From positions 1 to 20,859 of the forward strand of contig JBDSSS010000020.1 of NCBI GenBank assembly GCA_039928615.1: a DNA stretch of 20,859 nt. The letters are read 5' to 3'. The first letter of the stretch is position 1. Every line of letters begins with the position of its first letter. Positions 1-6,744 of the stretch are shown one piece after another. Both the position numbers and the translations under genes were made by a program. This DNA is from JBDSSS01 sp039928615. GTDB taxonomy: Bacteria; Actinomycetota; Actinomycetes; Actinomycetales; Dermatophilaceae. A model generated the notes under the pieces. It worked only from the letters and a program-made list of their open reading frames with translations, did no database searches and was not told the origin of the DNA.

Positions 1-341
1 TCCTTGGCCTTCTCCGCAGCAGCCTTGTCGACCTTCTCGAGGACGGGCTTGGGGGCGCCGTCCACGAGGTCCTTGGCCTCCTTCAGGCCGAGGGAGGTCA
101 GCGCGCGGACCTCCTTGATGACCTGGATCTTCTTCTCGCCCGCGGCGAGGAGAACGACGTCGAACTCGCTCTGCTCCTCCACGGCCTCGGGGGCGGCGGC
201 GCCGCCGGCGGGGGCAGCGGCGACCGGAGCGGCCGCGGTGACGTCGAACGTGTCCTCGAAGAGCTTCACGAACTCGGAGAGCTCGATGAGGGTCATCTCC
301 TTGAAGGCGTCAAGGAGCTCGTCGGTGCTGAGCTTGGCCAT
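1..341 (-). CDS. rplL: 50S ribosomal protein L7/L12, 3' end cut by window
   Basis: L7/L12 forms the flexible stalk of the large ribosomal subunit, binds through L10 and recruits translational GTPases. The visible 113 residues begin MAKLSTDELLDAFKEMT (N-terminal dimerisation helices). An Ala/Pro/Gly hinge follows at about residues 36-50, then the C-terminal domain with FDVVLLAAGEKKIQVIKEVR and LGLKEAKDLVDGAPKPVLE, the factor-binding surface. The family is usually about 125-130 residues, so only about 15 are missing beyond base 1. The ATG at 341-339 is preceded by a good GGAAGGAAG ribosome binding site. It follows rplJ on the same strand after 63 bases, the standard rplJ-rplL pair. A perfect palindrome lies in the gap. 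Identification is secure. Confidence 0.97.
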   Translation of the reverse strand, partial: MAKLSTDELLDAFKEMTLIELSEFVKLFEDTFDVTAAAPVAAAPAGGAAAPEAVEEQSEFDVVLLAAGEKKIQVIKEVRALTSLGLKEAKDLVDGAPKPVLEKVDKAAAEKAK

Positions 342-387
342 GATGGCTTCCTTCCTATGTATTGCCGTGAGTGGCGTTGTGTTGAAC

Positions 388-411
388 GAGCTGACGCGAT
401 CGCGTCAGCTC
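388..411. repeat. Perfect 24-bp palindrome spanning the rplJ stop codon
   Basis: The two arms GAGCTGACGC and GCGTCAGCTC flank a GATC centre, so the RNA can fold into a 10-bp stem with a 4-base loop. The rplJ stop codon (405-407) lies inside the right-hand arm, and the hairpin ends 46 bases before the rplL start. No U-run follows in the transcribed direction (minus strand), so it is not a classical terminator. A role in processing, stability or partial attenuation between rplJ and rplL is inference. Confidence 0.8.
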
Positions 412-1025
412 TCGTCGCCACCCTCGGCGACGTCGGTGTTCGCCTCGTCGGACGCGGGTGCGTCCTCCGTGGCGGGGGCCTCGTCGGCAACAGCCGGCGT
501 GGCGGGGCCCTCGGCCTCGACCTTCGCGCGCAGAGCGTCGACCACGCGGGCCGTCTGAGCGAGAGGAGCGGCGAAGAGGTAAACGGCCTTGCTGAGCGAG
601 CCCTTGAGGGCGCCCGCCATCTTGGCCAGCAGAACCTCGCGGGACTCGAGGTCCGCGAGCTTCGTGATCTCCTCGGGGCTCAGGGTCTTGCCGTCGAGGA
701 CGCCACCCTTGATCACGAGGAGGGGGTGTGCCTTGGCGAAGTCACGCAGGCCCTTGGCCGCCTCGACCGGGTCACCGGTGACGAAGGCGATCGCGGTCGG
801 GCCCTGGAGCTGACCGTCGAAAGCCGTGACGCCGGCTTCCTTCGCAGCAATCTCCGTGAGCGTGTTCTTGACCACGGCATAGGTGGCGTGTTCCCGGATC
901 GAGCTGCGCAGCTGCGAGAGCTGGGCCACGGTCAGACCGCGGTACTCGGTGAGAACGGCCGCGCCGGACTCGCGGAACTTGTCCGTGATCTCGGCAATGG
1001 CTGCCGTCTTCTCGACGTTGGCCAT
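405..1025 (-). CDS. rplJ: 50S ribosomal protein L10
   Basis: L10 anchors the L7/L12 dimers to 23S rRNA at the GTPase-associated centre, and in many bacteria it represses its own operon by binding the mRNA leader. The 206-residue product begins MANVEKTAAIAEITDKFRES and has the L10 core motifs TEYRGLTVAQLSQLR and VVKNTLTEIAAKEAG. A C-terminal helix near residues 150-175 is the L7/L12 docking region. The last 30 residues are Ala/Glu/Asp-rich, so the protein is longer than the roughly 165-175 residues typical elsewhere. The ATG at 1025 is chosen because AAGGAGG sits five bases upstream; a longer in-frame start at 1100 lies inside the leader RNA. Its stop is inside a perfect palindrome. Confidence 0.97.
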   Translation of the reverse strand: MANVEKTAAIAEITDKFRESGAAVLTEYRGLTVAQLSQLRSSIREHATYAVVKNTLTEIAAKEAGVTAFDGQLQGPTAIAFVTGDPVEAAKGLRDFAKAHPLLVIKGGVLDGKTLSPEEITKLADLESREVLLAKMAGALKGSLSKAVYLFAAPLAQTARVVDALRAKVEAEGPATPAVADEAPATEDAPASDEANTDVAEGGDES

Positions 1026-1227
1026 CTGGGCCTCCTTCCCTTGCGTTGCGACGCCGGGTGAAGTCCCACACGAGAAGAAAGGCCCCGGCGCAGGGCGCAC
1101 GGGACCTTGGGCGGCATGCAGATGTATGCCGTGGGGTTCTCGCGTCCTGCGCTGGCTGCCCGCAACGTGGCGGTACCTTCGGGAGGGGCGTGGATGCCCA
1201 CGTCCTCCAACCGGCGGTCATTGGTCA
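1026..1227 (-). promoter_or_regulatory. Probable L10-type ribosomal leader of rplJ
   Basis: About 200 bases of non-coding transcript separate the likely transcription start (near 1227) from the rplJ ATG. The position, length and G/C-rich stem potential match the L10 leader known upstream of rplJL, where L10 or the L10-(L7/L12) complex binds a mimic of its 23S site. A terminator-like hairpin lies near its 3' end (1079-1108). One CGGCATAC octamer (complement at 1124-1131) lies in it. Assignment rests on position and general features; a covariance-model search was not possible here. Confidence 0.6.
1066..1108 (-). terminator. Terminator-like hairpin in the rplJ leader (candidate attenuator)
   Basis: Read on the minus strand, AAGGTCCC (1108-1101) can pair with GGGGCCTT (1086-1079), an 8-bp stem with one G-U pair. 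It is followed directly by TCTTCTCG, a pyrimidine/U-rich tail unusual in this GC-rich region. Attenuation here would let L10 binding upstream control read-through into rplJ. The stem is visible; the control is inference. Confidence 0.4.
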
Positions 1228-1233
1228 ACGCAC

Positions 1234-1262
1234 ACCCTACGGGCCGGCGGCCGCCGCACCAA
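1234..1262 (-). promoter_or_regulatory. Probable housekeeping promoter of rplJL
   Basis: On the minus strand TTGGTG (1262-1257) and TAGGGT (1239-1234) are separated by exactly 17 bases, a good actinobacterial sigma-A arrangement. The start would fall near 1227, giving the 200-base leader. Confidence 0.55.
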
Positions 1263-1299
1263 ATCGTCGTGGCTCCACCCCTGGCGCGCGATCGTGGCC

Positions 1300-1305
1300 T
1301 ACGGT
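1300..1305 (+). promoter_or_regulatory. -10 box TACGGT of a probable leaderless gene
   Basis: TACGGT ends seven bases before the ATG at 1313, so transcription would start at or next to the start codon. No Shine-Dalgarno is visible and no good -35 is seen. The box is divergent from the rplJ promoter about 40 bases away. Confidence 0.45.
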
Positions 1306-1312
1306 GACACAC

Positions 1313-2242
1313 ATGTCTCGACCTGGCGGAGTGCATGCGGCTGGTCCGCGCGTGCGTCCGACGTCCCGAGCACGCGTCTGGGCGACCGGTGCACTCGTCG
1401 CCTGCGTCGCCGCCGACCTCGCGGGTGTCGCCGTCGCGTCCGCCGCGAACCGCGACCCGGGGTCTGAGAGCGCCGTCGCGAGAGCCAGCGAGCTGGGTTT
1501 CGCCGTGGGCACCGGCACCCCCACCACCGGAACTCGGTCGAGAGGGTCGTCCTCGGCGCTCTCGTCGACCTCCGCCGAGGCGCCGGCGGCGCCGGCGGCG
1601 CCGGCGGCGTCGGATGCTGGCGAGACGGTCCCCGCGGCGCCGAAGACCTCCGCACCCGCCGGCACTGGCTCGGCGGCCGTGGTCGAGCACGGCAACGGGC
1701 ACTTCACCGTGCTGGCCCTGCCGGCCGGGGCCGCCCGTCCGGCACCCTCGAGCGGCCGGGTCGTGCGCTACACGGTGGAGATCGAGGGCGGGCTGGCGAC
1801 GGCCGGGCCGGACTACGCCAGGACCGTCGCCTCCGTGCTCACCGATCCACGCGGGTGGCAGACCGTTGACACGGTGAAGTTCGTCAACGTCACCCCCGCT
1901 CAGGCCAAGGCGGGGACGAAGCCGGACCTGCGCATCCTGCTCGCGAGTCCCGACACCGTGGACTCCCTCTGCGCACCGCTCAAGACGCGGGGCCAGGTCA
2001 GCTGCCACAACCTGCACCACGTCGTGCTCAACCAGCGGCGCTGGGAGCTCGGCGCCGACGCCTACGGCAGCGACATCGCGAGCTATCGCACCTACCTCGT
2101 CAACCACGAGGTCGGCCACGGCATCGGCCACGGCCACCAGAAGTGCCCGGGCAAGGGGCGGCCGGCCCCCGTCATGATGCAGCAGACCTACGGCCTCGAC
2201 GGATGCACCCCGTGGACCTGGCCGAGCGCCAAGCGGGCCTGA
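1313..2242 (+). CDS. Exported DUF3152 protein with metzincin-like zinc motif
   Basis: The 309-residue product has a basic N-terminus and a hydrophobic segment at about residues 22-45 ending in ASA, a signal peptide or anchor. A low-complexity Ser/Thr/Ala/Pro linker follows (about 70-120), then the conserved domain (about 145-300). In that domain HEVGHGIGHGH (265-275) fits the metzincin consensus HExxHxxGxxH: His265, His269 and His275 as zinc ligands and Glu266 as the catalytic base. The Met pair of VMMQQT (288-289) sits where a Met-turn is expected. Cys220, Cys231, Cys278 and Cys298 could form disulfides outside the cell. DUF3152 proteins are common in actinomycetes. Proteolytic activity is inference from the motif and the substrate is unknown. 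The ATG is preceded by a -10 box and no ribosome binding site. Confidence 0.85.
   Translation: MSRPGGVHAAGPRVRPTSRARVWATGALVACVAADLAGVAVASAANRDPGSESAVARASELGFAVGTGTPTTGTRSRGSSSALSSTSAEAPAAPAAPAASDAGETVPAAPKTSAPAGTGSAAVVEHGNGHFTVLALPAGAARPAPSSGRVVRYTVEIEGGLATAGPDYARTVASVLTDPRGWQTVDTVKFVNVTPAQAKAGTKPDLRILLASPDTVDSLCAPLKTRGQVSCHNLHHVVLNQRRWELGADAYGSDIASYRTYLVNHEVGHGIGHGHQKCPGKGRPAPVMMQQTYGLDGCTPWTWPSAKRA
1581..1607 (+). repeat. 3 x 9-bp tandem repeat encoding Ala-Pro linker
   Basis: Three perfect CGCCGGCGG units lie inside the DUF3152 gene and encode the APAAPAAPAA stretch of the linker. The unit length keeps the frame, so copy changes would only lengthen or shorten the linker. Confidence 0.8.
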
Positions 2243-2267
2243 CCCGCCGCAGCCCGGGCCCGGCGCC

Positions 2268-3485
2268 TCAGCGTGACGCGGTGACGTTCTCCACGACCAC
2301 GGCCAGGCCCTGACCGACGCCGATGCAGATGCAGGCCACGCCCCACCGGCCCCCGCTCCGCTCGAGCTCGCGCACGAGGGTGCCCAGCACCCGGCCGCCC
2401 GACGCGCCGAGCGGGTGCCCGAGCGCGATCGCCCCACCTCGGGGGTTGACGATCTCCGGGTCGATCGGCCACGCGTCGATGCAGGCGAGGGACTGCGCGG
2501 CGAAGGCCTCGTTGAGCTCGACGACGGACACGTCGGCCCACCCGATCCCGGCTCGCTCGAGCGCCGTGTTGGCCGCCGCGACGGGCGCGTAGCCGAAAAG
2601 CTGCGGCTCGATGGCGCTTGCGGCGCGGCCGGCGATGCGCGCGAGCGGGTCCAGCCCGAGCCGCGCACCGGCTCGCTCGCTGCCGAGGAGCACGGCGGAG
2701 GCGCCGTCGTTGAGCGGTGAGGCGTTGCCCGCCGTGACGGTCCCCTCCCCCTCGGGGCGGAAGACCGTGCGGAGGCTTGCGAGGCGCTCGACCGTCGTGT
2801 CCGGGCGGATCGACTCGTCCCGCGACAGCTCCGATCCTGGCACCCGCACGACGAGGTCGTCATAGAACCCCTCGCTCCAGGCCCGGTCAGCGAGGGCGTG
2901 CGACCGGGCGGCGAACTCGTCCTGCCGCTCGCGCGTCACACCGTGCAGCTCGCGCAGCTGCTCGGTGGCCTCGCCGAGCGACACCGTCCAGGCCGGATCC
3001 ATCGCCGGGTTGACCAGGCGCCAGCCGAGGGTCGTCGAGGAGAGGGCCAGGTCCCCGGCCGGGTAGGCCCGCTCCGTCTTGGGCAGCACCCAGGGAGCCC
3101 GCGACATCGACTCGACACCCCCCGCGATGACGACGTCCGCCTCGCCGACGGCGATCTGCCGGGAGCCGAGCAGCACCGCGTCGAGGCTTGACCCGCAGAG
3201 GCGGTTGACGGTCGACCCCGGCACCGATGTGGGCAGGCCCGCGAGCAGGCTCGCCATCCGCGCCACGTTGCGGTTCTCCTCACCGGCGCCGTTCGCGTTG
3301 CCGAGGACCACCTCGTCGACCGCGGACCCCCCGTCACCGGCGAGCCCCGGTGCGCGACGCACCGTCTCACTGATGACGAGCGCCGCGAGGTCGTCAGGCC
3401 GTATGCCGGCCAGCGCCCCCCCGTAGCGTCCGAACGGCGTGCGGACGGCGTCGTAGACGAACGCCTCGGTCAACACCTCGGTCAT
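2268..3485 (-). CDS. Acetyl-CoA acyltransferase, 3-oxoadipyl-CoA thiolase type (PcaF/PaaJ-like)
   Basis: This thiolase cleaves a 3-oxoacyl-CoA with CoA to acetyl-CoA and a shortened acyl-CoA. The 405 residues keep all catalytic parts: nucleophile Cys97 in NRLCGSSLDAV, NEAFAAQ (325-331), GHPLGASG with His357, and Cys387 in CIGVGQG. The opening AFVYDAVRTPFGRYGGAL, the VESMSRAPWV segment and CIGVGQG (rather than CIGGGQG) resemble 3-oxoadipyl-CoA thiolases of aromatic degradation. No other pca or paa gene is nearby, so a beta-oxidation or acetoacetyl-CoA role is equally open. CGSS replaces the usual CGSG after the nucleophile. The ATG has an ideal GAGGAG six bases upstream. It lies 71 bases downstream of ggt and converges with the DUF3152 gene (25-base gap). 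Confidence 0.9.
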   Translation of the reverse strand: MTEVLTEAFVYDAVRTPFGRYGGALAGIRPDDLAALVISETVRRAPGLAGDGGSAVDEVVLGNANGAGEENRNVARMASLLAGLPTSVPGSTVNRLCGSSLDAVLLGSRQIAVGEADVVIAGGVESMSRAPWVLPKTERAYPAGDLALSSTTLGWRLVNPAMDPAWTVSLGEATEQLRELHGVTRERQDEFAARSHALADRAWSEGFYDDLVVRVPGSELSRDESIRPDTTVERLASLRTVFRPEGEGTVTAGNASPLNDGASAVLLGSERAGARLGLDPLARIAGRAASAIEPQLFGYAPVAAANTALERAGIGWADVSVVELNEAFAAQSLACIDAWPIDPEIVNPRGGAIALGHPLGASGGRVLGTLVRELERSGGRWGVACICIGVGQGLAVVVENVTASR

Positions 3486-3528
3486 GCCAGCTCCTCGGGT
3501 CGCGTCGGCGCGGCGGGTCGGACTCGAC

Positions 3529-3534
3529 AGGCTA
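3529..3534 (-). promoter_or_regulatory. Possible -10 box of the thiolase gene
   Basis: TAGCCT on the minus strand would start transcription near 3522, leaving a leader of about 37 bases with the GAGGAG site. No convincing -35 is present, so read-through from ggt is the alternative. Confidence 0.3.
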
Positions 3535-3556
3535 CCGCCGCGCCGGCGCGGGTCCC

Positions 3557-5437
3557 TCAGCGCTGCGGCCGGACCACCATCGCCGACCCGCCACCACGAC
3601 GGGTCGTCTCGGCCGCGGCCTCGAAGACGCCGTGGCCGAGGGAGCGGATCGCGGTGACCGCACCGATCTCGCTCGTCGGCGACAGCTGGTGTCCGAGGGC
3701 CCGGAGGCCGTCACCGACCGGGCCGGTCGCGATCTGCGGCTCCGCGCTCTCGCTCGAGCCGTTGCGCGAGGAGAGCCGCGGGGCCGCGACGGCGTCGACG
3801 AGTGGCAGGCCGCGGTCGAGGTAGCCGAGGATCGTCTGGCTCGTCGAGGTGATGATCGTCGACCCGCCCGGGGACCCCACGGCGAGGAAGGGCTTGCCGT
3901 CCTCGAGCAGGATCGTCGGGCTCATCGACGACCGCGGCCGCTTGCCCGGTCCGGGGAGGTTCGGGTCGGGCACGCCCGCGGTGGCGGGCGTGAAGTTGAA
4001 GTCGGTGAGCTCGTTGTTGAGGATGAAGCCGTAGCCCGGGACCGTGATCCCCGAGCCACCGGTCTGCTCGATGGTCAGGGTGTAGGAGGCGATGTTGCCC
4101 CACCGGTCCATCGCGGTCAGGTGCGTGGTCGAGAGCCCTTCGTAGGGCTCGGGCTGGGCCACCGTCCCCGGCGCGCAGCCGGTGTAGCTGCCGTCGGGCG
4201 ACCCGAACGGGATCGGCCGCGCCTGCGCCTGCTCGGGGTCGAAGAGGCAGGCCCGCTCGGCGGCGAAGCCGGTGCTGACCAGCTCGCGGACCGGGACGCC
4301 CGGAACGTCACCGACGTAGCGGTTGCGGTCGGCGAAGGCCGTCGCCGAGGCCTCGGAGAAGCGGTGCAGGTAGGCCACGTCGTCGACGGCGCTCGTCGGC
4401 ACGCCCGTGCGGCCCTCGTAGGCCGTCATCAGGTTGAGGATCTCGGCGACGGCGATGCCGCCCGAGCTCGGGACCGGCATCCCGTAGACGTCGTAACCGT
4501 GGTAGCTCGAGTGGATCGGCTGCCGCGTCGGCGCCGTGTAGGACCGCAGGTCCTGCGCGGTCATCTCGCCGCCCATCACGGAGACACCGGGCGCCGTCGT
4601 CGGGGCCTGCACCTGCTTGACGATCGCCCGACCGAGGGCCCCGGTGTAGAGCTGGGACATCCCGCGCGTGCGGAGCAGACGGTAGGTGGCCGCAAGGTCG
4701 GGGTTGGTGAAGGTCGAGCCCACCGCCGGCGCCTGGCCGTCCCGGAGGAAGACCCGGGCCGTCTCCGGGAACATCGCGAAGCGGGCGGCGTTGGCGGCCG
4801 TCTGGTCGCGGAAGGTCTCGTCGACCACGAACCCCTTCCGGGCCAGCTGCTCGGCGGGCTTGAGGGCCGCGTTGAGCGAGAGCGTGCCGTATTTCTTCAG
4901 GGCATTGACCCAGAGCGCCGGAGTGCCCGGCACCCCGACGGACAGGCCGGAGCTGACGACGGTCGGGAAGCTCATCGCCGAGCCGTCGGGGTTGGTGAAG
5001 GTCGTCGCGGTGAACGACCTCGGCGCCGTCTCACGCCCGTCGATGGTCGAGACCTTCCGGTGCTTCGCGTCGTAGTAGACGAGGAAGCCGCCACCGCCGA
5101 GGCCGGCGCTGTAGGGCTCGGTCACCCCGAGCGCGGCCGCGGTCGCGATCGCGGCGTCAGCGGCGTTGCCCCCGCGGGCCAGGACGTCGATCCCGATCTG
5201 CGAGGCGTCGCGGTCGACCGAGCTGACCGCACCGCCGGACCCCTTCATCACGGGGACCTTGGGCAGCGTCACGGGCTTGCCGTGCCAGCCCCGGTCCCGC
5301 CCGCCGTGCTCCTGCTCGTCGGAATGAGGCGCTGTGGAGGCGCGGGCCTGCCCCTGGGGGGCGATGAGGGCGATCGGGAGGACGGACGCCGCAGCGACCA
5401 CCACCCAGCGTGTGCGTCGTCTGCTTCGTCGGCTCAT
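3557..5437 (-). CDS. ggt: Exported gamma-glutamyltransferase
   Basis: The enzyme hydrolyses or transfers the gamma-glutamyl group of glutathione-like compounds outside the membrane. It is made as one chain that cleaves itself. In the 626 residues the N-terminus (MSRRSRRRTR then a hydrophobic stretch to about 26, with ARA at 31-33) is a signal peptide, Arg-rich but without a clean Tat motif. The large subunit has GGNAADAAIATAAALGV and DGRETAP (Arg135 is expected to bind the glutamate carboxylate). STTHLTAMDRWGN supplies nucleophile Thr437, the first residue of the small subunit. GYGFILNNELTDF and GSPGGSTIIT complete the glutamate pocket. Cys398 and Cys421 may form a disulfide. Glutathione is rare in actinomycetes, so the true donor may be another gamma-glutamyl compound. 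The ATG at 5437 is chosen for the signal peptide; the open frame continues upstream only through repeat DNA. Confidence 0.95.
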   Translation of the reverse strand: MSRRSRRRTRWVVVAAASVLPIALIAPQGQARASTAPHSDEQEHGGRDRGWHGKPVTLPKVPVMKGSGGAVSSVDRDASQIGIDVLARGGNAADAAIATAAALGVTEPYSAGLGGGGFLVYYDAKHRKVSTIDGRETAPRSFTATTFTNPDGSAMSFPTVVSSGLSVGVPGTPALWVNALKKYGTLSLNAALKPAEQLARKGFVVDETFRDQTAANAARFAMFPETARVFLRDGQAPAVGSTFTNPDLAATYRLLRTRGMSQLYTGALGRAIVKQVQAPTTAPGVSVMGGEMTAQDLRSYTAPTRQPIHSSYHGYDVYGMPVPSSGGIAVAEILNLMTAYEGRTGVPTSAVDDVAYLHRFSEASATAFADRNRYVGDVPGVPVRELVSTGFAAERACLFDPEQAQARPIPFGSPDGSYTGCAPGTVAQPEPYEGLSTTHLTAMDRWGNIASYTLTIEQTGGSGITVPGYGFILNNELTDFNFTPATAGVPDPNLPGPGKRPRSSMSPTILLEDGKPFLAVGSPGGSTIITSTSQTILGYLDRGLPLVDAVAAPRLSSRNGSSESAEPQIATGPVGDGLRALGHQLSPTSEIGAVTAIRSLGHGVFEAAAETTRRGGGSAMVVRPQR

Positions 5438-5443
5438 TTTCCG

Positions 5444-5449
5444 ACGGTA
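5444..5449 (-). promoter_or_regulatory. -10 box TACCGT six bases before the ggt start
   Basis: TACCGT on the minus strand ends six bases before the ATG (5437), and no Shine-Dalgarno is visible in the gap (CGGAAA). This fits a leaderless transcript. No good -35 is seen. Confidence 0.4.
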
Positions 5450-5529
5450 GACCCGCGGCCCGCCTCCGTCTGCCCCCAGCACCGACCGATCTGGGAAAAC
5501 CCTGACAGCGACGCACTGGTGTCCACGGA

Positions 5530-5676
5530 GCGGGGTGCGGCGGGTCGAGCGCCATCGGCCGCAGAGCAGCGGGGTGCGGCGGGTCGAGCGCCATCGGCCG
5601 CAGAGCAGCGGGGTGCGGCGGGTCGAGCGCCGTCGGCCGCAGAGCAGCGGGGTGCGGCGGGTCGAGCGCCATCGGC
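5530..5676. repeat. 39-bp direct tandem repeat, 3.8 copies
   Basis: Units begin at 5530, 5569, 5608 and 5647, each starting GCGGGGTGCGGCGGGTCGAG. The first two are identical, the third differs by one base (A to G at unit position 26), and the fourth matches for 30 bases and then diverges. Each complete unit contains TGCGGC and GCCGCA 16 bases apart, a possible 6-bp hairpin that is lost in the fourth copy. There are no spacers, so it is not CRISPR; it is a minisatellite-type (VNTR/MIRU-like) repeat. Confidence 0.95.
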
Positions 5677-5800
5677 GGCGGCCCACCGGCATACCGAGGT
5701 GCCCGCGGCTGGAACGGGTGGGCCGCCGACGCCGGGCGCGAGTCGCGTCGCACCTCGCGACACCGACGCTGGGTGGCGTCAGCCGCGGTGCACGCCACAC

Positions 5801-5842
5801 GACGAGAGCCCGCCACCCCCAGCGGGGTGACGGGCTCTCGTC
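5801..5842 (-). terminator. Terminator hairpin downstream of rplA
   Basis: GACGAGAGCCCG and CGGGCTCTCGTC form a perfect 12-bp stem, extended past one mismatch by six more pairs around a CAGC-type loop. It starts 15 bases after the rplA stop. The U-run is weak, as is common in actinomycetes. It should end the rplK-rplA transcript before the repeat region. Confidence 0.8.
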
Positions 5843-5857
5843 AGGCAGGTGCCTCGA

Positions 5858-6574
5858 TCAGACGGGGGTGTCCTCGCCGAGGAGGTTGCGCGTCTTGGAG
5901 AAGTCGAGCGGGATGCCCGGGCCCATCGTGGTGGAGATGGTGGCCTTCTCGATGTAGCGGCCCTTGGAGGAGGACGGCTTGAGACGCAGGATCTCCTCGA
6001 GCGCGGCGGCGTAGTTCTCGACGAGCTTGGACTCGTCGAAGGACGCCTTGCCGATGATGAAGTGGAGGTTCGCGTGCTTGTCGACGCGGAACTCGATCTT
6101 GCCGCCCTTGATGTCGGAGACGGCCTTGGCGACGTCCATCGTGACGGTGCCGGTCTTCGGGTTCGGCATGAGGCCACGCGGGCCGAGGACCTTTCCGAGG
6201 CGACCGACCTTGCCCATCATGTCGGGGGTCGCGACGACGGCGTCGAAGTCGAGCCAGCCGCCCTGAACCTTCTCGAGCATGTCGTCGGAGCCCACGTAGT
6301 CGGCGCCGGCCTCACGAGCGGCCTCGGCCTTCTCGGCGTTGGCGAAGACGAGGACCTTGGCGGTCTTGCCCGTGCCGTGCGGCAGGTTGACTGTGCCGCG
6401 GACGGCCTGGTCGGCCTTGCGGGGGTCGACACCGAGGCGCATCGCGACCTCGACGGTCTCGTCGTACTTGGCGCGGGCGGTCTGCTTGGCGACGCGGACG
6501 GCGTCGAGCGGCGCGTAGACCGTGTCCTGGTTGACCAGCTCGGCGGCTGCCCGGTAGTTCTTGCTGCGCTTCAT
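5858..6574 (-). CDS. rplA: 50S ribosomal protein L1
   Basis: L1 binds helix 76-78 of 23S rRNA at the E-site stalk and acts as a translational repressor of the L11-L1 mRNA in many bacteria. The 238-residue product has the complete L1 fold: MKRSKNYRAAAELV at the start, GTVNLPHGTGKTAKVLVFA (domain II entry), GPRGLMPNPKTGTVT, the most conserved L1 motif, and KGRYIEKATISTTMGPGIPLD near the end. The ATG has GGAG eight bases upstream. It follows rplK after a 161-base spacer with a strong hairpin and is followed by a terminator. Confidence 0.98.
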   Translation of the reverse strand: MKRSKNYRAAAELVNQDTVYAPLDAVRVAKQTARAKYDETVEVAMRLGVDPRKADQAVRGTVNLPHGTGKTAKVLVFANAEKAEAAREAGADYVGSDDMLEKVQGGWLDFDAVVATPDMMGKVGRLGKVLGPRGLMPNPKTGTVTMDVAKAVSDIKGGKIEFRVDKHANLHFIIGKASFDESKLVENYAAALEEILRLKPSSSKGRYIEKATISTTMGPGIPLDFSKTRNLLGEDTPV

Positions 6575-6670
6575 CTCTGCTCCTGTGTGTCTGTCGTGCG
6601 GGAGTCGTGGTGACGGACCAGCGCGGTCCTCCCACGCGAGCCCGGCGACGTATGCCGCTGGGCCCGGTTC

Positions 6671-6701
6671 CCCGGTCGGGACGTCTCGCGTCCCGGCCGG
6701 G
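6671..6701 (-). other. Hairpin in the rplK-rplA spacer
   Basis: CCCGGTCGGGA and TCCCGGCCGGG pair over 11 positions (one wobble) around a 9-base loop. It lies between the rplK stop and the rplA ribosome binding site, without a U-run. It may be a processing or stability element, or part of an L1 control site; the sequence alone does not decide. A CGGCATAC octamer (complement at 6650-6657) lies next to it. Confidence 0.55.
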
Positions 6702-6712
6702 TGAACGGCGGT

Positions 6713-6744
6713 GAGCTCAGAGCTCTGTGTTCAACTCAGAGCTC
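6713..6744. repeat. Short direct repeat CTCAGAGCTC around the rplK stop
   Basis: CTCAGAGCTC occurs at 6716-6725 and 6735-6744, with three GAGCTC palindromes in 32 bases. The second copy covers the rplK stop codon (6736-6738). It may allow alternative small hairpins. Confidence 0.6.

Larger units (their letters stand above)
5438..5857. other. 420-base gap between ggt and rplA
   Basis: No gene is supported here. From the ggt side it holds the ggt -10 box, the 39-bp tandem repeat (5530-5676), a CGGCATAC octamer (5687-5694), about 100 bases in which I see nothing, and the rplA terminator hairpin (5801-5842). Reading frames stay open across the repeat on both strands only because the unit is a multiple of three and GC-rich. 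Confidence 0.8.

Noticed and set aside
875..882. Additional octamer copies: CGGCATAG here and at 14565-14572
   Set aside because: They differ from CGGCATAC at the last base, so they were not counted, though they share the seven-base core.
932..2863. Long minus-strand frame across the rplJ start, leader, DUF3152 gene and thiolase end
   Set aside because: It overlaps four well-supported features in wrong frames and has no motif.
5530..5676. CRISPR array
   Set aside because: The repeats are contiguous without spacers and no cas genes are near.
5438..5800. In-frame upstream extension of ggt through the 39-bp repeat (121 more codons)
   Set aside because: The extension is Arg-rich repeat translation, would bury the signal peptide, and crosses no stop only because the unit is a multiple of three in GC-rich DNA.
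3632..5830. Long plus-strand reading frame opposite ggt
   Set aside because: It is the complementary shadow of ggt; the translation is Arg/Gly/Asp-rich with no recognisable motif.
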